Below are positions 7,402-12,138 of a DNA stretch of 12,138 nucleotides, one piece after another. The DNA comes from an uncultured Campylobacter sp. (GTDB lineage: Bacteria; Campylobacterota; Campylobacteria; Campylobacterales; Campylobacteraceae). Below the pieces are notes generated by a model. That model saw nothing but the letters and a program-made list of their open reading frames with translations. It had not been told where the DNA came from and searched no databases. The translations under genes and the position numbers were made by a program. Each line of letters opens with the position of its first letter. Position 1 is the first letter of the stretch. Location: the NCBI GenBank assembly GCA_900539505.1, contig UQCL01000061.1:1-12138 (forward strand), given 5' to 3'.

Positions 7402-7792
7402 GCCCTCTTTCGCAAATTAGAATTCTGCGCGAAATTTCACGCGTCCTCTGCGAAATTCTCTCGCTTACTCAATTTAAAATTTTACCCGCTCGGATAGATT
7501 TAAATTTTACGTAGAATTTCGCCTGTCCTCGCGGCAAGAAATTTCAAATAAAATTTTATCCTCCCGCGCGATGCAAAATTTTACTAAATTTTCTACGCGC
7601 GATATAAAATCTACGTAAATTTTACTCGCGCGATTAACGTAAATAAAATTCTGCCTCTGCCTACGCTTCATAGAATTTCGCGCAAAATTTTACTTACAGA
7701 GACGATATAAATTCCTAGCCATTATTTAAATTTTACTCGCGTTTTAGCTGCTTTTATATGCACGGTAAGGATTTTTTAAAGCTAAAATTTTA

Positions 7793-7798
7793 TATAAT
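7793..7798 (+). promoter_or_regulatory. -10 box (TATAAT) of the ClC gene
   Basis: A perfect TATAAT lies 24 bases before the TTG start and predicts transcription from about 7805. AT-rich sequence with T and A runs upstream (7771-7790) takes the place of a -35, as is common for Campylobacter. The resulting leader is about 17 bases and contains the AAAAGG ribosome-binding site at 7810-7815. Confidence 0.6.
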
Positions 7799-7821
7799 TA
7801 TGCGTTTCAAAAAGGCATATT

Positions 7822-9024
7822 TTGAGTACTAAATTCTTTCTAGCAATCCTTGCGATAGGCGTTATAATGGGGCTTTGCGCAGGGCTCTTAAACTTCGGCA
7901 TCAATGAAATTGAAACTTTTGCTTTCGGGCATAATGATGAGGAATTTCACATTATTACGGAGCAAACCACTGCGCTTAGGCGCTTTCTTAGCGTCCTCGC
8001 AGCCGGCGCAATCGTAACTATAATTAGAATTCTACTAATAAGACTAAAACCTTTTTTAAACGTAGCTTCGATGATGGATAGGCAAAATCCGCCGTTTTGG
8101 CAAAATTTAATCCACTCGGTTTTGCAGCTAGTAGCCATCGCTCTGGGCGCACCGGTAGGCAGCGAGGCTGCTCCGCGCGAGCTGGGTGGCTTGTTTGCGG
8201 CTAAAATTTGCCGCGCCTTAAATATTAGCGGAGATGAGCTTCGGCTATTTGTCGCATGCGGCGCGGGAGCGGGACTGGGCGCTGCATATAACGTCCCGCT
8301 AGCGGGCGCGCTTTTTAGCCTGGAAATTTTGCTTAAAAGCTTCGATACTCGAGCAATTTTATGCGCCTTTGCCACTAGTGCGGTGGCTACAGCTACGGCG
8401 GAATTCGGAGCTTCAAAAGAAATTTATTACGCAGTTTCAAACTTCGCCCCTACCCCGCAGAATTTACTCGCAGCGGCGCTAATCGGGCTTGTCACGGGGG
8501 TCGCGGCGAAATACTTTCAAGACGGGGTGCGCTTGTGCGAAAAGCTGCGCATAAAAAGCCTCGAAATCGCGCTTACACTGCCATTTGCATTCGTGCTTAC
8601 CGCGGCGATCGGCGCATACGTACCCGAAATTTTAGGTAACGGGCGCTCTGCAGCGCAGTTTGCTTTCAACTCCGCATCCTTTAGTCCGTATTTGCTTGCG
8701 ATTTTGCTTTGTAAGGCATTTTGCATTTTGATGATCTTTCGCTGCGGCGGATACGGCGGCACGCTCACGCCGAGTTTCGCGCTGGGTGCAGTTTTGGGGC
8801 TATGCGTAGGATTTGCGATCGGCGAAATTCTACCTATTAGCCTAAGCGCAGCGGGGGTTTGCGGAGGGGCCGCCTTTTTAGCGATCAACTTAAACGCGCC
8901 GCTTTGCGCCTTTGCCCTAAGCGCGGGATTTTGCGGGCTAAACATAAACTCATATTCGGTCGTCGTTTTTAGCATCGTATGTGCTGTGATCGCTAGAAAT
9001 TTACTGACGAAAAATTTAGCGTAG
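7822..9024 (+). CDS. ClC-family chloride channel / Cl-/H+ antiporter (divergent)
   Basis: 400-aa multi-pass inner-membrane protein with the length and hydrophobic pattern of bacterial ClC proteins. The gating-glutamate motif appears as GAPVGSEAAPRELGG, with E115 where E. coli ClcA has E148 in GREGP. The anion-pathway motif appears as GGTLTPSFALGA (312-323), equivalent to GxFxP. The block VACGAGAGLGAAYNVPLAGALFSLEILL is the conserved helix following the gate. The usual first motif GSGIP is not recognisable near residue 90, so this belongs to a divergent branch. Translation starts at TTG (7822-7824), chosen for its AAAAGG six bases upstream and the -10 before it; the next methionine (residue 16) would cut the first membrane helix. 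It appears monocistronic. Likely roles are chloride homeostasis or acid resistance; channel versus exchanger cannot be decided. Confidence 0.88.
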   Translation: MSTKFFLAILAIGVIMGLCAGLLNFGINEIETFAFGHNDEEFHIITEQTTALRRFLSVLAAGAIVTIIRILLIRLKPFLNVASMMDRQNPPFWQNLIHSVLQLVAIALGAPVGSEAAPRELGGLFAAKICRALNISGDELRLFVACGAGAGLGAAYNVPLAGALFSLEILLKSFDTRAILCAFATSAVATATAEFGASKEIYYAVSNFAPTPQNLLAAALIGLVTGVAAKYFQDGVRLCEKLRIKSLEIALTLPFAFVLTAAIGAYVPEILGNGRSAAQFAFNSASFSPYLLAILLCKAFCILMIFRCGGYGGTLTPSFALGAVLGLCVGFAIGEILPISLSAAGVCGGAAFLAINLNAPLCAFALSAGFCGLNINSYSVVVFSIVCAVIARNLLTKNLA

Positions 9025-9222
9025 TCGCGGCGCTGATAATTCATACGCTGCAAATATGAATAGGCGAGCGCGGCAATGATGGTCCAAGAACCTGCCGTCG
9101 CGCATAGAGTGAGCGCCATAGGTCGCATCATTGGGCTAGGTCGGAGCCGTAAGGATATGCGCCTAAGCTGATCGTTGGTAAATTTAAGATAAAATTTCGC
9201 CACTTTATCCAAAGGAGAAAAC
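9025..9222. other. ClC-kbp spacer with a GC-richer block of hairpins; possible decayed gene or small RNA
   Basis: The first ~150 bases are GC-richer than other spacers here and lack their AAATTT words. Paired segments include CAATGATG (9074-9081) with CATCATTG (9126-9133), and GGCT/AGCC around 9134-9148. On the minus strand 9010-9173 stays open and would encode a membrane-like stretch (TIIAALAYSYLQR), but the frame continues antisense through the ClC gene. A short plus-strand frame from 9076 is about 31 codons with no good ribosome site. I can assign neither an RNA family nor a protein. Confidence 0.3.
9185..9217 (+). promoter_or_regulatory. Probable promoter -10 and strong ribosome-binding site of kbp
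   Basis: TAAGAT at 9185-9190 is a fair -10, and AAAGGAG at 9211-9217 is a near-perfect Shine-Dalgarno five bases before the ATG at 9223. The strong site suggests high translation. There is no obvious -35. Confidence 0.45.
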
Positions 9223-9645
9223 ATGGGTTTACTTTCATTCGTAGCCGAAGCAGGCAAGAAACTACTAGGTCTAGGCGATGACGCCAAATCCGTAAAAGAC
9301 GAGATCGCCGCCAATCTCAGCTCTACGCCGGTAGAGGGACTAGAGGTCGAGGTGCAGGGCGACACCGTCAAAATCAGCGGTAACGCCGACAAGGAAACTC
9401 TCGAAAAAGCAGCCCTCATCGCGGGCAACACCGCAGGCATCAAAAACGTGCAGATCGAGGGCATCAGAGAGGATAGCGCCGAAAACTACTACACCATCGT
9501 AAAGGGCGATAACCTATCTAAAATCGCGAAGAAATTCTACGGCGACGCGAATAAATACAAGATTATTTTCGACGCCAACCGCGAGGTTATTAAGGACGCA
9601 AACCTCATCTATCCGGGGCAGAAGATCAGAATTCCAAAAGCTTAA
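9223..9645 (+). CDS. kbp: BON and LysM domain protein, Kbp/YgaU-like potassium-binding protein
   Basis: 140 aa against 149 for E. coli Kbp (YgaU), with the same plan: an N-terminal MGLLSFVAEAGKKLLG stretch, a BON domain at about 20-82 (VEGLEVEVQGDTVKISGNA, then GNTAGIKNVQIEGI), and a C-terminal LysM domain from residue 89 (YYTIVKGDNLSKIAKKFYGD to YPGQKIRIP). E. coli Kbp is a cytoplasmic K+-binding protein needed for normal growth at high potassium. There is no signal peptide here, which favours a cytoplasmic role over peptidoglycan binding. The ATG has a near-perfect AAAGGAG. The gene stands alone between its own promoter and a hairpin terminator. It follows the ClC gene, so both may deal with ion balance, though they are separated by 198 bp. 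The family call is strong; K+ binding is inferred from homology. Confidence 0.9.
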   Translation: MGLLSFVAEAGKKLLGLGDDAKSVKDEIAANLSSTPVEGLEVEVQGDTVKISGNADKETLEKAALIAGNTAGIKNVQIEGIREDSAENYYTIVKGDNLSKIAKKFYGDANKYKIIFDANREVIKDANLIYPGQKIRIPKA

Positions 9646-9660
9646 GCTCGCTTTTGAATA

Positions 9661-9697
9661 CTGCGGCTTGATTTTGCAAGCCGCGGATTTTACTTTT
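9661..9697 (+). terminator. Rho-independent terminator of kbp
   Basis: A 10-bp stem CTGCGGCTTG/CAAGCCGCGG (9661-9670 and 9677-9686, one T-G wobble) with a six-base loop ATTTTG starts 15 bases after the kbp stop. It is followed by ATTTTACTTTT, a moderate T-tract. Stem strength and position make this the clearest terminator in the window. Confidence 0.8.
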
Positions 9698-9884
9698 GCG
9701 CGTACTGCGCTGCGTTTGCGCGAGCCGCGATTTTATAAATCTGCGCCGCAGCGAGATTTTGGCGAGCTATGTATTTTGCTAGCCGTGGATTTGCAGACTG
9801 TAAATTTTGCGAGCTGCAACTTTAAGGCTATGGTCTGCTTTTGCGAGATGGGTTTTGATTTTAAGTCGTAGCGCGGTTTTGCGA
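9672..9884. repeat. Degenerate TTTTGCGAGC-type repeats in the spacer after kbp
   Basis: The 342-bp spacer 9646-9987 has no convincing gene. It contains repeated variants of TTTTGC(G)AGCCGCG followed by ATTTT, beginning at about 9672, 9694, 9715, 9757, 9774, 9805, 9839 and 9877, at intervals of 17-42 bases. Examples are TTTTGCAAGCCGCGGATTTT, TTTGCGCGAGCCGCGATTTT and TTTTGCTAGCCGTGGATTT. Copies are too diverged and irregular for a CRISPR; they look like an old tandem or hairpin-derived expansion of the kbp terminator arm. Confidence 0.4.
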
Positions 9885-9948
9885 GACGCACTGCGGCGGA
9901 TAGCGGATTACTTGCCGCACCTGCGTGCTGCCGCCCTATTTGAGAATA

Positions 9949-9954
9949 TATAAA
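9949..9954 (+). promoter_or_regulatory. Possible -10 box (TATAAA) of the 222-aa membrane protein gene
   Basis: TATAAA within GAATATATAAAACG lies 33 bases before the TTG start and predicts transcription from about 9961. A second TATAAA-like word at 9973-9978 is too close to the start codon to be useful. Weak evidence, based on sequence similarity alone. Confidence 0.35.
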
Positions 9955-9987
9955 ACGCTTTAAAATTCCGTTTATAAAGAGCTAAAT

Positions 9988-10656
9988 TTGGATAAATTTG
10001 AAATCAGCGCTACGCTAAAAAAGACCGAAACTAGAGATTACGACAAATATCCGATAATCATCAAAGACAACGCGATAGAGATGATAAAGCTATATCTGCC
10101 GATTGTATTTATTTTGGACTTTCTTTCACATTTTGCACCATACAGACCACCACATCCAGGAGAGCTAAATGAACGCCCAAAAGAGCTAGGAAGTTGCTAT
10201 ATTAAATTTAAAAATTCCGCCATAGAGTATTTTTCTACGAAGAAAAATTTAGTCCTATTCGAAATAAAATTATCAAATATATTAGGAATAAAACGAACCT
10301 TCGGACCTTCCGAATTTCAATCACCGATCGCTACAAAAAAGTTTGGATTTTGTGTCGTTATGATCTACTTCGTTTTAATGTCTGCGGTTTTTTACTTTAA
10401 AGGCTATGCGATAGCTCCATTTGTAGTGCCGATAGCATTTGGGCTCGGCATACTCCCGCTACTGATTTTTAGATTGGTAAACGGGCTGAGGCTCGGACTG
10501 GATATGCTAAGCGGCGATAGTTTGATTATCTTTGATAAGCATTTCATTATCGACGCCTCGATTTTAACGAGCAGGGAATACAAGGAGCTAAAAACCTATT
10601 TTTTACTAAAAACGGGTAAAAATTTAGATAAAATCCAGCCGCAAATTTTTATATAG
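9988..10656 (+). CDS. Unrecognised 222-aa membrane protein, possibly YcxB-like
   Basis: I do not recognise this protein with confidence. The visible plan is a polar N-terminus of about 30 residues, a hydrophobic segment at 33-50, a soluble stretch at 51-116 with strand-like repeats (CYIKFKNSAIEYFS, LVLFEIKLSNILGI), two more membrane helices at 119-137 and 140-162, and a soluble tail. The tail (LIIFDKHFIIDASILTSREYKELKTYF) resembles the end of YcxB-like / bacterial PH-like domains, where a beta strand leads into a helix beginning SxEExxELK; that is a suggestion only. The start is TTG at 9988 with a weak AAAGAG six bases upstream; ATG at residue 32 is possible but would remove the N-terminal part. 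The first two thirds are clearly AT-richer than neighbouring genes, hinting at a different origin. It converges on the DUF3137 gene. Confidence 0.62.
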   Translation: MDKFEISATLKKTETRDYDKYPIIIKDNAIEMIKLYLPIVFILDFLSHFAPYRPPHPGELNERPKELGSCYIKFKNSAIEYFSTKKNLVLFEIKLSNILGIKRTFGPSEFQSPIATKKFGFCVVMIYFVLMSAVFYFKGYAIAPFVVPIAFGLGILPLLIFRLVNGLRLGLDMLSGDSLIIFDKHFIIDASILTSREYKELKTYFLLKTGKNLDKIQPQIFI

Positions 10657-10667
10657 GCTAGGAGTAA

Positions 10668-10757
10668 AGAGCAGATTTAGACGTAAAGCAAGAATTTGAT
10701 AAGCAGGTAAGCGATAAATGCTTAGAAGATAGCCCATCGTATGAAATCAAAATTTAA
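10668..10757 (+). pseudogene. Coding-like scrap after the 222-aa gene, no start codon
   Basis: One frame is open for 29 codons between two in-frame TAA stops (10665-10667 and 10755-10757). Its codons read like a natural acidic C-terminus, including LDVKQEFDKQVSDKCLEDS followed by PSYEIKI. There is an AGGAG at 10660-10664 but no ATG, GTG or TTG near it. It may be the tail of a deleted gene or simply chance. Confidence 0.25.
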
Positions 10758-10828
10758 TAAAGACCTAGACGCGCCGAATTATCTTTTAAGAGTTAAAAAT
10801 TTTTAGCAAAAATACCGCTCAAATTTTA

Positions 10829-11887
10829 TTAAATCCAAATCCTCACGTTCAGTTTTAAAATTTTAACGATACTCAAAAAGTTTAGAATTTCGCTCTTTAT
10901 TTCGCTTGCGGGGTCGCGGCGCAGCACGCTTTCATAGACGCTAGGCTCGAAATTATCGCGCCCGGTGTGCACGAAAATATGGATCCGCCGCTCTCTGATA
11001 CTCGCCCAGATCTGCGCCCCGAGCGCGTCGCCCACCGCCAAAAATCGCTCCATAAATGCAGGGGTTAGCATGTACATCGCGTTTTGCGGCTCATCGCTAA
11101 GCACCTTGTAGCGCGCGGCAAACTCCACGTTATCCATCGCAACGGGCTTTAGACCTACGTGCTGTTTGTTTTGTATCTCGCGCGGATAGATAAAAACGGG
11201 CGCGATGATGCGTTTGTTAAATTCCGCTACGAAAAACGCCCCCACGAGCTCGTGCTGCAAATTTTGATGAAAAAAGCTCACATCGCTAAACTCGAAGCTC
11301 ACCCCCTGCCACGCGCCGCCTACGCGGTCGTTGCCGCGCAGATTTTCGATAAACTCGAACAGATCGCTCTGCACCACGCGCCAAAACGGCACGCTGCCGT
11401 AGGAGACGTATTCGTAGCCCAGCTCGCGCACGAAAGGCGCTAGATAGTGCTGCTTATAGCTTTGGCGGTATCGCCTCGTAAAGATCTCTTGCATGCTTTT
11501 TACGCCGAGCGCGTAAAGCCGCGCCGCTAGCCACACCACAAGCGCAAGCGCAGCCAAGCCTATCAACGCCTGCGGCAAGACCGCGGAGTATTTGAAGATC
11601 AAAAAAGAGATCGCGACCGCGCCGAATTTCAAAATATTTTCCGTGCCGATGAGATCCTTTTGCCAGCCGTTTAAGTGCACCTCTTTAAGGCTCACGGCGA
11701 GCGAGGCGACCGCCAGCAGCATAAGCATCGTCGCGCTAAAGTTCTGCGCGCCCTGCCTATCTGCAAAATACGCGATAGCGCCGAACACCGCAAACAAGGC
11801 GATCGTGCTTACGACGACGATAAACTTTAGTTGCTCCACGTGCTTTTTCGCGTCCAGTCGCAAGCGCTCCAAATCGTAAATAGTCAA
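10829..11887 (-). CDS. DUF3137 domain membrane protein
   Basis: About 352 aa from the preferred start. N-terminal hydrophobic segments lie at about 22-42, 50-70 and 85-127, followed by a soluble domain matching DUF3137. Recognisable stretches are YVSYGSVPFWRVVQSDLFE, the NDRVGGAWQGVSFEFSDVSF block, GAFFVAEFNKRI, and ALTP-like MYMLTPAFMERFLAV. DUF3137 is found in many bacteria and has no known function. The frame is open up to a TTG at 11924-11926, but that codon lacks a ribosome site; a second TTG at 11885-11887 has AGAGGGG seven bases upstream and is the better start (MTIYDLERLRLDA). It is the only minus-strand gene at this end and appears monocistronic; 172 bp separate it from the convergent membrane gene. 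Family call good, start call moderate. Confidence 0.8.
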   Translation of the reverse strand: MTIYDLERLRLDAKKHVEQLKFIVVVSTIALFAVFGAIAYFADRQGAQNFSATMLMLLAVASLAVSLKEVHLNGWQKDLIGTENILKFGAVAISFLIFKYSAVLPQALIGLAALALVVWLAARLYALGVKSMQEIFTRRYRQSYKQHYLAPFVRELGYEYVSYGSVPFWRVVQSDLFEFIENLRGNDRVGGAWQGVSFEFSDVSFFHQNLQHELVGAFFVAEFNKRIIAPVFIYPREIQNKQHVGLKPVAMDNVEFAARYKVLSDEPQNAMYMLTPAFMERFLAVGDALGAQIWASIRERRIHIFVHTGRDNFEPSVYESVLRRDPASEIKSEILNFLSIVKILKLNVRIWI

Positions 11888-11981
11888 AATTTCGCCCCTC
11901 TTTAAATTTGCCCGCAATTTTAGCAAAATTCTAGGAATTTTGGAATTTCAAAGCTTGCTCGTCCGCATATAAGGCGAATTT

Positions 11982-11987
11982 TTTATA
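11982..11987 (-). promoter_or_regulatory. Possible -10 box of the DUF3137 gene
   Basis: On the minus strand TCATATAAAA contains TATAAA at 11987-11982, followed by a leader of about 88 bases to the preferred TTG start. A second TATA-like word (TTATATG) lies closer, at about 11973-11967. Neither has a clear -35. Confidence 0.3.
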
Positions 11988-12061
11988 TGAATTTTACACA
12001 GCGCCCCAAATTTAAGGATAAATTCAAAACTATAAGCTTAAAATTTCGCCGTAGTGGGGGC

Positions 12062-12112
12062 GGCACGCAGAAGTGAAATTTCACATAAAAACGGCGCTAA
12101 ATTTCAGCGTGC
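12062..12112. repeat. Nested inverted repeats in the right-end spacer
   Basis: The last ~210 bases hold no visible gene. GTGAAATTTCAC (12073-12084) is a perfect 12-bp palindrome. It lies inside a wider pair, GCACGC (12063-12068) and GCGTGC (12107-12112), with a small CGCT/AGCG hairpin near 12096-12108. It could be a terminator of a gene beyond the window, an operator, or a chance product of the AAATTT-rich spacer style. Confidence 0.3.
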
Positions 12113-12138
12113 GGAAGTTAAATTTCAAGGCATAAATT

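Larger units (their letters stand above)
7326..7821. repeat. Gene-free 496-bp spacer crowded with AAATTT and CGCG words
   Basis: No plausible gene on either strand. At least eleven AAATTT cores occur between 7380 and 7735 (for example 7477, 7502, 7539, 7551, 7576, 7586, 7617 and 7728), mostly within AAAATTTTAC or GAAATTTCGC and separated by CG-rich words such as CGCGCG. One 14-base word, AAATTTTACTCGCG, occurs twice (7617-7630 and 7728-7741). A 20-bp perfect palindrome sits at 7382-7401. Spacing is irregular, so this is a degenerate word-rich tract, not a clean tandem array or CRISPR. The last ~50 bases hold the promoter of the ClC gene. Confidence 0.55.

Noticed and set aside
7947..8375. 142-codon minus-strand open frame
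   Set aside because: Antisense shadow of the well-supported ClC gene, rich in Ser/Ala/Pro/Arg as expected from reverse reading of GC-rich codons.
8517..9464. 315-codon minus-strand open frame
   Set aside because: It runs antisense through the ClC and kbp genes; only the part over the 9025-9173 spacer looks protein-like, and that is listed as a possible remnant.
9668..9871. 67-codon plus-strand open frame after kbp
   Set aside because: It begins inside the kbp terminator hairpin, runs through the degenerate repeats, has no ribosome-binding site, and its product looks like no natural protein.
9672..9884. CRISPR array
   Set aside because: Repeats are degenerate, spacing varies from 17 to 42 bases, and no cas gene is nearby.

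Overview
This window looks like ordinary chromosome from a Campylobacter-type epsilonproteobacterium (Campylobacterota). Three things point there. The gene order (Fe-S oxidoreductase, hemN, UPF0763 gene, argF, hemB, then divergent ribA and rsmG) matches, from memory, the arrangement in Campylobacter jejuni around Cj0991c-Cj0997. The UPF0763 (DUF2603) family is largely confined to this group. The spacers are full of AAATTT/AAAATTTT words, and the promoters look like a bare TATAAT with no clear -35. The coding DNA is fairly GC-rich for the genus, which suggests a human oral type species (C. gracilis, C. showae or C. rectus group), but the species is an inference.

Layout. Positions 152-5381 (minus strand) carry hemB, argF, a UPF0763 gene, hemN and a GlcF/HdrD-like iron-sulfur protein. 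The last four are packed tightly enough to be one transcription unit; hemB has its own 158-bp gap to argF. Positions 5445-7325 (plus strand) carry ribA, rsmG, a small PP0621-like membrane zinc-ribbon gene and an unrecognised 180-aa gene, joined by stop/start overlaps of 1-4 bases. The two units diverge from a 63-bp spacer with a 7-bp inverted repeat wrapped around a TATAAT that can be read in both directions.

Positions 7326-7821 hold no gene and are crowded with AAATTT and CGCG words. After that come a ClC-family chloride channel/transporter (TTG start), a Kbp/YgaU-like BON-LysM protein with a strong hairpin terminator, an AT-richer unrecognised membrane protein (TTG start) and, convergent to it, a DUF3137 membrane protein (probable TTG start). 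The last ~250 bases are non-coding.

Functionally the left half is housekeeping: two heme steps (HemB, HemN), arginine synthesis, the first riboflavin step and 16S rRNA methylation. The right half is ion handling (ClC, Kbp) and envelope proteins of unknown role. I see no CRISPR array, phage, insertion sequence, tRNA or rRNA. I do not find a convincing new multi-gene system. The most useful leads are the shared hemB/ribA promoter-operator, the unknown gene closing the ribA operon, the structured or decayed block at 9025-9200, and the unknown membrane gene with a coding-like scrap behind it.
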